Position numbers and translations under genes: made by a program. The notes under the pieces are model-generated. The model worked only from the letters and a program-made list of their open reading frames with translations. It was not told the origin of the DNA and did no database searches. Shown here one piece after another: positions 7,468 through 15,977 of a stretch of 64,000 bases of DNA; within the stretch, counting starts at the first letter, position 1, and every line of letters begins with the position of its first letter. Source of the DNA: Brevibacillus sp. JNUCC-41 (GTDB lineage: Bacteria; Bacillota; Bacilli; Bacillales; DSM-1321); NCBI RefSeq assembly GCF_014844095.1, contig NZ_CP062163.1:2761501-2825500 (forward strand). Reading direction: 5' to 3'.

Positions 7468-8328
7468 TTAAGGGAACAACTGCCTTAAATATGTTATTAG
7501 CTGATCACGAAGTTCAGGTCGTTTCATGGCGAAATCTAATGAAGCTTGGAGGAAGCCGAATTTATCGCCGACGTCATATCGATTTCCTTTGATGATATAC
7601 GAGTATATTGGTTCCCTTTCTAACAGAAGGTCTAAAGCTTCGGTAAGCTGGATTTCCCCATTCCGATCGGGCTGTGCGGTTTCAAGGATTTTAAAAATCG
7701 CAGGTGATAAAATATATCGTCCAATAATCGCCTGTGTTGATGGTGCATCCTCCACTTTTGGCTTCTCCACCAAGTTTCTTACCAGAAATATATCCTCATA
7801 TCGTTCTTGGAAATTTACAATCCCATACTTGGATACATCGGCAGGTGATACATCCTTACATCCGATAATGCTCGTACGAACCTTGTTATACCGTTCCATT
7901 AACTGCTTCAAAGCTGGAACCGGGCTATCCACGATATCATCCCCTAACAAGACGGCAAAAGGTTCGTCTCCGATAAAAGTTTTGGCACATAAAACTGCAT
8001 GCCCCAGGCCTAAAGGTTCCTTTTGTCTTACATAGTGGATATCCACCATGTTGGAAATGTTCTCCACGATTTTAAGCAGATCATTTTGACCTTTCATTTG
8101 CAGAAGCATTTCAAGTTCAATGGATTTATCGAAATGATCTTCGATTGCACGTTTGTTTTTCCCAGTAACGATGATAATATCTGTAATCCCTGATTGTACC
8201 GCTTCCTCGATAATATATTGAATGGTCGGCTTATCGACAATCGGCAGCATTTCCTTTGGTTGAGCTTTCGTCGCAGGTAAAAATCGTGTTCCTAAACCGG
8301 CTGCTGGAATCACCGCTTTCTTTATCAT
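7468..8328 (-). CDS. galU: UTP--glucose-1-phosphate uridylyltransferase (GalU/GtaB family)
   Basis: A 286-aa cytoplasmic nucleotidyltransferase that makes UDP-glucose from UTP and glucose-1-phosphate. The N-terminal IPAAGLGTRFLPATKAQPKE is the nucleotide-binding signature, and KPTIQYIIEEAV, KEPLGLGHAVLCAK, LLGDDI and a late NRYDVGDKFGFL are all standard for GalU/GtaB/YngB. The length is normal (B. subtilis GtaB 292 aa). The ATG at 8328 has AAAAAGGGGCTGGGCT upstream. It is transcribed away from the glycosylation module at 8.5-11.6 kb, which probably needs UDP-sugar. With PgcA (53.9 kb) it forms the Glc-6-P to UDP-glucose route. Confidence 0.95.
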   Translation of the reverse strand: MIKKAVIPAAGLGTRFLPATKAQPKEMLPIVDKPTIQYIIEEAVQSGITDIIIVTGKNKRAIEDHFDKSIELEMLLQMKGQNDLLKIVENISNMVDIHYVRQKEPLGLGHAVLCAKTFIGDEPFAVLLGDDIVDSPVPALKQLMERYNKVRTSIIGCKDVSPADVSKYGIVNFQERYEDIFLVRNLVEKPKVEDAPSTQAIIGRYILSPAIFKILETAQPDRNGEIQLTEALDLLLEREPIYSYIIKGNRYDVGDKFGFLQASLDFAMKRPELRDQLITYLRQLFP

Positions 8329-8499
8329 AGCCCAGCCCCTTTTTAAGGTTCTTTAATATGTTTTTTGTTCTACCCTTCATTTTATGTGGTCATTGGTTGA
8401 CCTATTTCAAAATGGGTTAAAATAAATCCCTGAAATAGAATAGATTTACCTTTGAAGCAAATATTATGGATATATGAATTGAGTCAAGAGGTGTATATT

Positions 8500-10170
8500 T
8501 TGCCAATTGAAAATCAAGAGAGAGTTCAAATCCTTTTTGCCTTACTCGTCATTGTTTTATATCTTTCTCCTTTATTCATCCTTGGGGAAAATGCGCATAT
8601 TCGCGTACATGATAATTTGGATTCCAACCTTGCCTGGTATAAAGTCCTTTCAGAGAGCGGTGAGTTATTCGGTGCAATAGACGCCAAAATTCCCCAGATT
8701 ATGAATGGGCTGCCCCGAAATGCTTTTGGCAGTGAGTTCAGTATTATCGTGTGGCTTCATTCACTTTTTCCGACAATGGTTGCATATGCAATGAGCCAGG
8801 CATTAACAAGGTTTATTGCATTCTTTGGTATGTATATCCTATTAAAGAAACATTTGATTACAGGATCCCGATCAGGCTGGATTAGGGTTGGAACATCCTT
8901 AGCCTTTGCCCTTACCCCATTCTGGCCATCGGGAATGCTCAGTACACTTGGAATGCCGCTTGCACTTTGGGCTTTTTTGAATATTCGCGGCAAGGACCAT
9001 TCTTGGAAGAATTATTTGGTCCTTACACTTTTACCGCTTTATTCAAGCATCGTACTTGGCTTTTTCTTTTTCCTTGTTGCAATGGGGTTTCTTTGGCTAA
9101 CGGATTTGATCAGGAAAAAAGGATGGAATATAACGTTTCTTCTTTCAATCGTGTATATGACGGTCATTTTTGGAATGGTGGAGTATCGTTTGGTTGCTTC
9201 ATTCATTTTTGATTCGGAGCCAAACAGCAGAGATGAATATTTTCACGCAAGGCTGCCCCTCGAGTGGGTCATTAAACTTACATTCAAAAACTTTGTTCTT
9301 GGCCATACGCATGTCATGACTGTACATGCGCTTATCATCCTGCCGATTACCATTTTTGCCTTTTATATTATTCTGACCAAAAAACTGTGGAGACAGGAAA
9401 AGGTATATGTTTTTTTATTTTGCTTGAATTTTATCCTCTCAGCGTGGTACGCATTTTGGTTTTATAAAGGCTGGGTTCCTTTAACGGAAAGGTTTCACAC
9501 CCTGGATACCTTTAATTTTGCCAGATTTCACTTCTTAAGGCCGATGGTCATTTACGTGGGGTTTGCCCTCGCGATAAAGATCATTTGGGAAAACAGCGAT
9601 TATGCTAAGAAAACCCTTTCTATTTTCATCGCCGTTCAAATTATGGTCTTGATGGGATTCAATGAAGAAATCACTCATAATAAAAAACCTTCTTTTAAAG
9701 AGTTCTATTCAGAAAGCCTTTTTCGGGAAATAAAAGATCATATTGACCTTCCGCAAGAAGAATATCGTGTTGCCAGCATTGGACTGCATCCCGCAATTGC
9801 ACAATTTAATGGATTTTACACGCTAGATAGCTATAACAATTTCTATCCACTTACTTATAAACATCAATTTCGTCAAATAATTGAAAACGAATTGGCTAAG
9901 AATAAAAACATCAGAATCTACTTTGATGAATGGGGAGGACGTTGTTACCTATTTTCCGATGAGCTTGGGAAGCATTATATGTTCAAGAAAAGCTCGAGGA
10001 AAGAGCTGGAAAATTTAGACCTTAATATGGATGCGTTTAAAGGATTAGGTGGCAAGTATATATTTTCTGCCATACCAATCAACAACGCGGAGGAAAACGG
10101 ATTGGTACTAGATAGGATTTTCACAAAAAAAGGAAGCGTATGGAAAATTTATTTATACAGAGTCATGTGA
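8500..10170 (+). CDS. DUF6044 (YkoS-like) polytopic membrane protein, probable GT-C type glycosyltransferase
   Basis: A protein of about 556 aa with many hydrophobic segments in the first 400 residues and a soluble C-terminal domain of about 150 residues. I recognise it as the YkoS/DUF6044 type. After the first membrane segment, the acidic HDNLDSN loop resembles the extracytoplasmic Asp motif of GT-C glycosyltransferases that use lipid-linked sugars. The start is taken as TTG 8500 because AAGAGGTG lies 6 nt before it; the frame is open from 8452 but without an SD there. Fifteen bases separate it from the GT2 gene. The likely role is transfer of a sugar from undecaprenyl phosphate to a surface polymer, inferred from the gtrB/gtrA neighbours. 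Confidence 0.75.
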   Translation: MPIENQERVQILFALLVIVLYLSPLFILGENAHIRVHDNLDSNLAWYKVLSESGELFGAIDAKIPQIMNGLPRNAFGSEFSIIVWLHSLFPTMVAYAMSQALTRFIAFFGMYILLKKHLITGSRSGWIRVGTSLAFALTPFWPSGMLSTLGMPLALWAFLNIRGKDHSWKNYLVLTLLPLYSSIVLGFFFFLVAMGFLWLTDLIRKKGWNITFLLSIVYMTVIFGMVEYRLVASFIFDSEPNSRDEYFHARLPLEWVIKLTFKNFVLGHTHVMTVHALIILPITIFAFYIILTKKLWRQEKVYVFLFCLNFILSAWYAFWFYKGWVPLTERFHTLDTFNFARFHFLRPMVIYVGFALAIKIIWENSDYAKKTLSIFIAVQIMVLMGFNEEITHNKKPSFKEFYSESLFREIKDHIDLPQEEYRVASIGLHPAIAQFNGFYTLDSYNNFYPLTYKHQFRQIIENELAKNKNIRIYFDEWGGRCYLFSDELGKHYMFKKSSRKELENLDLNMDAFKGLGGKYIFSAIPINNAEENGLVLDRIFTKKGSVWKIYLYRVM

Positions 10171-10185
10171 AAAGGGGGGAATAGA

Positions 10186-11208
10186 GTGAATTCACCGATA
10201 CTGACGATTGTTGTACCTTGTTATAACGAAGAAAGCGTATTGCAGGATACCATTTCCCAGCTTTGTGGATTGGTGAGGGGGTTAGTTGAAGAAAACGTTG
10301 TTTCTGGTCAAAGTAAAATTCTATTGGTTGACGATGGAAGTAAAGATCAAACTTGGAAGATCATTTATAAGGAAACGATAAATAATGAATTTGTTCGTGG
10401 GCTAAAGCTTTCCCGGAATGCAGGACATCAAAATGCACTTCTGGCAGGATTGTTTACAGCTAAAGAAGCCTCGGATTGTGTGATCTCCATTGATGCAGAT
10501 TTACAAGATGATATTCAAGTCATCCCTGAATTCATCCGGAAATTCAATGAAGGGTGTGAAATTGTATACGGTGTCCGCCAGAAAAGGGACCTTGATTCAT
10601 TTTTTAAACGAACATCTGCAACTGGTTTTTATAAAATGATGAACAAGATGGGGGTTAACCTTGTCTATAATCATGCGGATTTCCGGCTAATGAGTAAAAG
10701 GGCGATCGCGGAGTTGGAACGATTTGATGAAACGAATCTTTTTTTACGGGGAATCGTACCGCTCATTGGGTTTAAGACGGACTCTGTTTATTATGATCGA
10801 AAAGAAAGATTGGCTGGGGAAACGAAATATCCATTTAAGAAGATGGTTGCTTTTGCGCTTGATGGCATTACTTCCTTTTCAGTTACACCGATTCGGCTTG
10901 TTTTATGGCTAGGATGTCTTTCGTTTTTCATTAGCTTACTCTTTGGGTCTTACTTTTTATGGTTAAAGTTTTATGGGCAGACCGAGACTGGATGGACTTC
11001 ATTAATCACCTCCATATGGTTGATCGGTGGCCTACAGCTGATTGCTGTCGGCTTGATTGGGGAATATATCGGTAAAATCTATAATGAATCCAAACGCCGG
11101 CCTAAATATATAGTTGATCTGGACCTATTTAATCCGCTCGATTTAAAAAAACGGGAGCAACTAGACAATGAACGGAACAGTATTGAAAAACTATCTAAAA
11201 CACACTAA
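10186..11208 (+). CDS. GtrB/YkoT-type family 2 glycosyltransferase (polyprenyl-phosphate)
   Basis: A 340-aa protein with a GT-A domain followed by two C-terminal membrane segments (about residues 230-255 and 265-295), the layout of bactoprenol glycosyltransferases (GtrB, DPM1-like). Motifs seen are VVPCYNEESVLQDTI at the N-terminus, LLVDDGSKDQTW, SIDADLQDD (the metal-binding DxD-like site) and NHADFRLMSKRAI. It would load a sugar from a UDP-sugar onto undecaprenyl phosphate at the inner face of the membrane. The start is GTG with AAAAGGGGGGAATA upstream. The 3' end overlaps the GtrA gene by 41 bp, a sign of translational coupling. Confidence 0.9.
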   Translation: MNSPILTIVVPCYNEESVLQDTISQLCGLVRGLVEENVVSGQSKILLVDDGSKDQTWKIIYKETINNEFVRGLKLSRNAGHQNALLAGLFTAKEASDCVISIDADLQDDIQVIPEFIRKFNEGCEIVYGVRQKRDLDSFFKRTSATGFYKMMNKMGVNLVYNHADFRLMSKRAIAELERFDETNLFLRGIVPLIGFKTDSVYYDRKERLAGETKYPFKKMVAFALDGITSFSVTPIRLVLWLGCLSFFISLLFGSYFLWLKFYGQTETGWTSLITSIWLIGGLQLIAVGLIGEYIGKIYNESKRRPKYIVDLDLFNPLDLKKREQLDNERNSIEKLSKTH

Positions 11209-11623
11209 CTCCTTTATCCGCTTTTTATTGGTTGGGATAGTCAATACAGCGCTTGGACTTTCCCTCATGCTTTTTCTCATGAATGTTCTTGAATTATCTT
11301 ACTGGGTCTCCACCTTTATCGGTAATGGTACGGGAGCTGTAACGAGTTTTCTTTTGAACAGGACTTTTACCTTTAAAAGTGATATAGAATGGCGAAGGGG
11401 AGTTGCACGTTTCTTTTGCGTCATCCTGATCTGTTATTCCGCCGCATATTCTTTAGGCCAAGCTATTGCCGAATCAATGGAAGGATCCGTTCATTTACCC
11501 ATACAACAAAATGTGGCTGTGATGATAGGAGCCATTTTTTACACAGTTCTCAACTATATTGGTCAGAAATACTTTGTCTTTAAAAAAAGCAATTTAAGAC
11601 CAATTCAAGAAGGCAGGAACTAA
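11168..11623 (+). CDS. GtrA-family membrane protein (putative lipid-linked sugar flippase)
   Basis: A 151-aa protein with four membrane segments and the GtrA family signatures FLLVGIVNTALGLSLM, SFLLNRTFTFKS and the mirrored NYIGQKYFVFKK at the end. GtrA proteins are thought to flip polyprenyl-phosphate-linked sugars across the membrane for a GT-C transferase. The gene overlaps the GT2 gene by 41 bp and completes the three-component set: synthase, flippase and transferase. It resembles B. subtilis YngA. Confidence 0.88.
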   Translation: MNGTVLKNYLKHTNSFIRFLLVGIVNTALGLSLMLFLMNVLELSYWVSTFIGNGTGAVTSFLLNRTFTFKSDIEWRRGVARFFCVILICYSAAYSLGQAIAESMEGSVHLPIQQNVAVMIGAIFYTVLNYIGQKYFVFKKSNLRPIQEGRN

Positions 11624-11930
11624 TTAGGATGGAGCAGTGGGATAATGCCCCCGATTGGATGGGAATTAAAGTGGAATCGAAAGCGAAAATCAATGCAAGT
11701 ATAACGACTCAAGCTGGGGGCAGATCTGTTTCACTTCATCCTTCACACTCTCCAAGTGGCAATCATTTATTCCTTTTCTGACCATCTTTTGTTCATTCAC
11801 TCTTTGTTTTTTTTCTTTTTGGACGCTCCGTTCCTCCCTTCGAACCATGTGTTTGCATGACTTATGTAATATACGTCAAGAATAAAACCTCGCATACAAA
11901 AAATAATTATATTTCCGAGCAAAATTTTCA
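11624..11930. other. Gene-free region before the kimA leader
   Basis: I see no convincing gene. A 50-codon frame from ATG 11629 lacks a proper ribosome binding site and family features. TGCCCCC (11645-11651) and GGGGGCA (near 11717) could pair over a loop of about 65 nt, too long for a terminator. The last part, after about 11750, is pyrimidine-rich. Confidence 0.4.
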
Positions 11931-11959
11931 TTTACTTTTCCATTTCACGGGAGTATGAT
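11931..11959 (+). promoter_or_regulatory. Promoter of the kimA riboswitch leader
   Basis: TTTACT (11931-11936), a 17-nt spacer and TATGAT (11954-11959) form a sigma-A type promoter about 20 nt before the riboswitch aptamer. The corresponding region is conserved in the relic leader at 7305-7347. Confidence 0.6.
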
Positions 11960-11984
11960 AATCAACAGTTTCATATTTCTAAAT

Positions 11985-12103
11985 CGCTTAAACCTTATGG
12001 TGCGGGGGACCCGGTATTGGGATTGTTACAACAATCCAAGGGGTGAATCCTTTCAAGGTAGGGCTACTCTTAGGTCCGAATCCGACAGCTAACCTCGTAA
12101 GCG
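11985..12103 (+). ncRNA. c-di-AMP riboswitch (ydaO-yuaA type)
   Basis: The closing helix P1 is CGCTTA (11985-11990) with TAAGCG (12098-12103). Inside are the conserved TTATGGTGCGGGGGACCCGG, the pairing region ending in CCAAGGGGTGAATCC, and TAGGTCCGAATCCGACAGCT, all hallmarks of the ydaO aptamer. In known examples, c-di-AMP binding promotes termination, lowering expression of potassium importers. The gene it controls here, kimA, and the terminator at 12146 agree with this. Confidence 0.92.
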
Positions 12104-12145
12104 TTATATGAGAAGGAAGGTGGAGCTTGTTAGACAAAAAAATTG

Positions 12146-12187
12146 ATGTCTACAGGTCTATTTAGTTATGACTTGTAGGCATTTTTC
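12146..12187 (+). terminator. Riboswitch-controlled terminator before kimA
   Basis: ATGTCTACAGGTC (12146-12158) pairs with GACTTGTAGGCAT (12170-12182), with two G:U pairs, followed by TTTTT. It sits between the aptamer and the kimA ribosome binding site, as expected for a transcriptional OFF switch. Confidence 0.85.
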
Positions 12188-12257
12188 TATTTCTTCTTGT
12201 ATTTTGCTACAGCAGGGTAGCATAAAATTATAAATTTAATATGGTGGTGAATACTTG

Positions 12258-14084
12258 ATGTTATCTTCTATAAAGAGATTCTTGATTGGGAGACCTTTAA
12301 AATCAAATGCACTTGGTGAACAAAAGCTTAACAAAACAAAGGCTTTGGCGATATTATCTTCTGATGCTTTGTCTTCGGTTGCTTATGGACCTGAGCAAAT
12401 ATTGATCGTTCTGATCACTGTCGGTGCTGCAGCATTCTGGTATTCCCTCCCTATCGCAATCGGAGTATTGATCCTGTTAACCGCCTTGATCTTGTCCTAT
12501 AGACAGATCATTTTCGCTTATCCGCATGGCGGGGGGGCATATGTGGTTTCAAAAAATAATTTGGGAGTCAATCCAGGGCTGATAGCTGGAGGATCCTTAT
12601 TGGTGGATTATATATTAACTGTGGCTGTTAGTGTTTCTGCAGGTACGGATGCAATCACGTCCGCTTTTCCCGGCCTGCATTCATATAATGTCATCATAGC
12701 CATCATTTTCGTCATTCTGCTTACAATCCTGAACTTGCGGGGGGTTACGGAGTCGGCCTCTGTTTTGGCCTATCCGGTGTACCTATTCGTTTTAGCATTG
12801 TTCATCTTGATTGGTGTCGGGATTTACAAGATTTTGACAGGGGGAGTTTCACCTGAATTGCACACGCCCATCGGGACTCCGGTAGCGGGCATCAGTTTAT
12901 TCATACTGCTAAGAGCATTTGCGTCAGGAAGCTCCGCATTGACAGGAGTCGAAGCTATTTCCAATGCAATCCCGAACTTTAAAGATCCGGCACCGAATAA
13001 TGCGGCGAAAACTTTAATAGCGATGGGTTCCTTATTAGCTGTATTATTTTCGGGAATCGTATTCTTAGCCTATTCTTTAAGCATTGTCCCTAGCGCAGAG
13101 GTAACGGTCGTCTCCCAGGTTGCTGAAGAGATCTTTGGACGGAATTTCATGTATTTCTTCATTCAAGGTACAACTGCTTTGATCTTGATACTTGCGGCCA
13201 ATACTGGCTATTCGGCCTTCCCTCTGCTTGCGGTAAATCTAGCGAAGGATAAATTCATACCGAGGGCGTTTACGATCAGAGGGGACCGATTAGGGTATTC
13301 CAATGGAATAATCATACTGGGACTTGCCTCGATCATCTTAATAGTCTCATTTGAAGGACATACAGAAAATCTCATTCCGCTTTATGCTGTAGGGGTATTC
13401 ATTCCATTTACTCTGTCCCAGACCGGGATGATTGTTAAATGGATCCGCGAAAAGCCAAAAGGCTGGATGTTGAAATTAACCATTAATTCAATTGGTGCCA
13501 TTATTAGCTTTATCGTCACGATGATATTCTTCTTGACCAAGTTTACTCAGGTTTGGCCTGTTTTGATTTTTATACCTATTATCCTGTTAATTTTTCATCG
13601 AATCAGAAAGCATTATGAAGCAGTTGGTGACCAACTAAGGATTACAACATGTGAGCCGATCTTGCCAATTGAAGGAAATATCATTATCGTACCTGTGGCC
13701 GGGATAACTCATGTGGTCGAGAACTCTTTAAATTATGCAAAATCTCTTTCAGCGCATCAAGTCATTGCCGTTTATGTTGCTTTTGAAAGAGAAGATGAAA
13801 AGAAATTCGAAGAAAAATGGAAAAAGTGGCAGCCGGATGTCCGACTGGTTACACTGAATTCTTATTACAGAAGTATCATTCAGCCATTAACAAAATTCGT
13901 GGATACGGTTGAACATAAGGCGAGTGAATCCAATTATAAAGTTACGGTGATCATCCCCCAATTCATTCCGAAGAAGGGCTGGCACAATATTCTTCATAAC
14001 CAATCAAGTTTACTGATCCGTGCCTACTTACTTTATAGAAGGAATGTGGTTGTTACGACTGTGCCATATCATTTGAAGAAGTAA
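12258..14084 (+). CDS. kimA: Potassium importer KimA (YdaO)
   Basis: A 608-aa APC-superfamily membrane protein, nearly collinear with B. subtilis KimA/YdaO (607 aa), a high-affinity K+/H+ symporter inhibited by c-di-AMP. Seen in sequence: SIKRFLIGRPLKSNALGEQK at the N-terminus, LSSDALSSVAYGPEQIL in the first segment, PHGGGAYVVSKNNLG, LVDYILTVAVSVSAGTDAI, then about 12 membrane segments and a cytosolic C-terminal domain of about 150 residues beginning with IVPVAGITHVVENSLNYAKS. The ATG at 12258 follows GGTGGTG; the TTG just before is less likely. Expression is governed by the c-di-AMP riboswitch, so high c-di-AMP (high K+) should shut it off. Confidence 0.97.
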   Translation: MLSSIKRFLIGRPLKSNALGEQKLNKTKALAILSSDALSSVAYGPEQILIVLITVGAAAFWYSLPIAIGVLILLTALILSYRQIIFAYPHGGGAYVVSKNNLGVNPGLIAGGSLLVDYILTVAVSVSAGTDAITSAFPGLHSYNVIIAIIFVILLTILNLRGVTESASVLAYPVYLFVLALFILIGVGIYKILTGGVSPELHTPIGTPVAGISLFILLRAFASGSSALTGVEAISNAIPNFKDPAPNNAAKTLIAMGSLLAVLFSGIVFLAYSLSIVPSAEVTVVSQVAEEIFGRNFMYFFIQGTTALILILAANTGYSAFPLLAVNLAKDKFIPRAFTIRGDRLGYSNGIIILGLASIILIVSFEGHTENLIPLYAVGVFIPFTLSQTGMIVKWIREKPKGWMLKLTINSIGAIISFIVTMIFFLTKFTQVWPVLIFIPIILLIFHRIRKHYEAVGDQLRITTCEPILPIEGNIIIVPVAGITHVVENSLNYAKSLSAHQVIAVYVAFEREDEKKFEEKWKKWQPDVRLVTLNSYYRSIIQPLTKFVDTVEHKASESNYKVTVIIPQFIPKKGWHNILHNQSSLLIRAYLLYRRNVVVTTVPYHLKK

Positions 14085-14139
14085 GTTCCAGTATCTAAGA
14101 AATATAGAAGCCCAGACTGCAGGCAAACTTGAACTGCCT

Positions 14140-14184
14140 CGTAAATGTTAGACACCAAACTAACATTTACGCGGTGTTTTTTTT
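14140..14184 (+). terminator. Terminator of kimA
   Basis: A perfect 12-bp stem CGTAAATGTTAG (14140-14151) / CTAACATTTACG (14160-14171) is followed by CGGTG and eight T residues. Confidence 0.85.
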
Positions 14185-14204
14185 ATGGCTTGTACAATTT
14201 GGGG

Positions 14205-14335
14205 CGTTTATTTCAGCTCCTTTCCGCAGGCGGTCCTGAAGCCCTCTCGGCTTTGCGCCTTCGTGGGTCTCCCTTATGGACACGCTTTTCCCGCAGGAGT
14301 CTTGCACACCCACTCCAATCAACTTGGTTATAGCA
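14205..14335 (+). repeat. Dispersed repeat, copy B (subfamily 2)
   Basis: GC-rich intergenic unit from TCAGCTCCTTTCCGCAGG to ACTCCAATCAACTTGG. It shares GCGGTC, GCC..CTCGGC, TTTGCGCCT, GGGTCTCCCTT, GGACACGCTTTT, GCAGGAGTCT and CTCCAATCAACTT in the same order and spacing with 31500-31630. The sequence after it (GTTAGAAACC) also has a counterpart after copy C (AGATAGAAACC). Confidence 0.8.
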
Positions 14336-14953
14336 TTTAGTTAGAAACCAAACCAGGGGATTTGAAGGTGTCGCTTCGGGGCAGTTGGTTCCTTCATTTG
14401 ATGAAAGAGTCGTTTTCCGAACTCCTTATGTCTACAAACTGATAGGAAGCCTAAATATGGTTTTCTTTTTTTATAATCTTATAACTAAAAAGACAGTCCC
14501 TACAGATGCTTTTCTTCAACTAACTCCCCCGGTAGTTGAAGAAGAACATTAATTAAAAACTCATTAAATCCACAATAACGATTATTGCTAATGAAACCCA
14601 TACAAGAAAAAGGATTGCAGTAAGATGAGGGTATAGGCATAATGATTTAAATTTTTTCAGTCAAAAGGATTTTGGAAATACTTGTCGAAAATTTATAAAA
14701 ACAACGCTCATGTTGATAATATCCAGGCATGGGAAGAATGATGAACGGCTCTCCGGAAACTCGAAGAAATATGGATGACCCTCTCGGCTGTACTCAAGGC
14801 AAACGATTACTTTAATAAATCCCTAATTGCAAGCCAGGCTTAGTGAAAGCATGAAAGTCATTGTATCAATGTTGCGAAATTATCACTGCTTGCAAAAGTT
14901 TCAAGGGTAAAGGGACTGGGTGACAATGCAATATAAAAGGAGCGTGATGGTAG
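14336..14953. other. Gene-free region with an isolated hairpin
   Basis: No gene is convincing over these 620 bases. A perfect 11-bp stem TTCTTCAACTA (14512-14522) / TAGTTGAAGAA (14533-14543) has a 10-nt loop ACTCCCCCGG. Parts of 14790-14910 look like decayed coding sequence, but I cannot assign them. The AraC gene promoter should lie in the last 100 bases. Confidence 0.45.
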
Positions 14954-15799
14954 TTGAACATCATTCAGAATTTCAATACCTTCGACTATTTTCCATTCCA
15001 GCCGGAATTTGAGATTCTATCGGATTACTATATAGAATATAAACAAAGAAATTCTGACCATTCAACTACATTATTCTATCAATTTAAAATCAATCGGGAT
15101 TTAATGAATCCAATGTCCGTCATTCCCGATGGGTGCATCGACATATTATTTTATTGCGATCCCGATAGCCCCTCCGCAGATGTATGCGGGAGTGTCCTCA
15201 AGTACAAAACGATAAACTTTCAGGCTAATTGTGAATATTTCGGTGTGAGGTTTTTGCCTAAGCAGGAAACCCAGCATTTTAAATATTCCATGAAGGAGGT
15301 AATCAATCGCCAAATCCCCTTAGCCGATATGGTGAAAATTGGACCTACCATTATGGAAAGGTTAATAAAAGAACGGGATTTTCGTAGAAGAATAAAGCTA
15401 TTCAAAGAAGAAATAGGGATTAATATTTTTGCGTGTAATGAGTTGCCTGCCATTATAGAATATTCCTTGGACAAAATATATTCTTCTAAAGGAAATGTAA
15501 ATATGAATCAATTAGCCGCTGAGACCGGATACTCTACAAGGTACTTGCGAAAGCAATTCGATGCCCATGTAGGGATGCCGCCCAAATTATTCAGCCAAAT
15601 AGTGAGGTTCCAAAACTCCCTGCATATGTTATTGAACAAACGGGCTTTTACAGTTTGGGATGTGATTAATGAGAATGGATATTTTGATCAATCACATTTA
15701 ATTAATGAATTTAAAAAATTTGGTTATATGACTCCAAATGAATTCATCAATGCCGTTTCAGGAAATTGTCAAACCCAATATAATGTTATTGATATATAG
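14954..15799 (+). CDS. AraC-family transcriptional regulator
   Basis: A 281-aa protein with an N-terminal sensing domain of the DUF6597 type (SVIPDGCIDILFYCDPDS, then CEYFGVRFLPKQ). Its C-terminal AraC DNA-binding domain spans about residues 165-265: MNQLAAETGYSTRYLRKQFD for the first helix-turn-helix and FDQSHLINEFKKFGYMTPNE for the second. The start is TTG 14954 with AAAGGAG 12 nt upstream. It is immediately upstream of the aldehyde dehydrogenase and amine oxidase genes and ends in a terminator. In E. coli the AraC-type FeaR activates tynA and feaB, so a similar activator role is likely, although this protein is not a close FeaR relative. Confidence 0.88.
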   Translation: MNIIQNFNTFDYFPFQPEFEILSDYYIEYKQRNSDHSTTLFYQFKINRDLMNPMSVIPDGCIDILFYCDPDSPSADVCGSVLKYKTINFQANCEYFGVRFLPKQETQHFKYSMKEVINRQIPLADMVKIGPTIMERLIKERDFRRRIKLFKEEIGINIFACNELPAIIEYSLDKIYSSKGNVNMNQLAAETGYSTRYLRKQFDAHVGMPPKLFSQIVRFQNSLHMLLNKRAFTVWDVINENGYFDQSHLINEFKKFGYMTPNEFINAVSGNCQTQYNVIDI

Positions 15800-15811
15800 T
15801 GATTACATTGG

Positions 15812-15844
15812 AAAGATCCCGTTCATACGAGATCTTTTTTTTGT
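15812..15844 (+). terminator. Terminator of the AraC-family gene
   Basis: AAAGATC pairs with GATCTTT, followed by a run of T residues to 15842 and TTTGG. Confidence 0.7.
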
Positions 15845-15977
15845 TTGGTTTTAATCCATAGCTTAAATATTCTGAATGTTCCGCTTTTTACAATAAAAAA
15901 ATAATGCGCAGCCTTATTCTTTTAATAGATATACGATGGTTGTTTTTGAGATTTCCACTAGAAAGGGGAAACGATGG

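Noticed and set aside
11629..11781. 50-codon ORF after the GtrA gene
   Set aside because: No proper ribosome binding site, odd composition at its C-terminus, no recognisable family.
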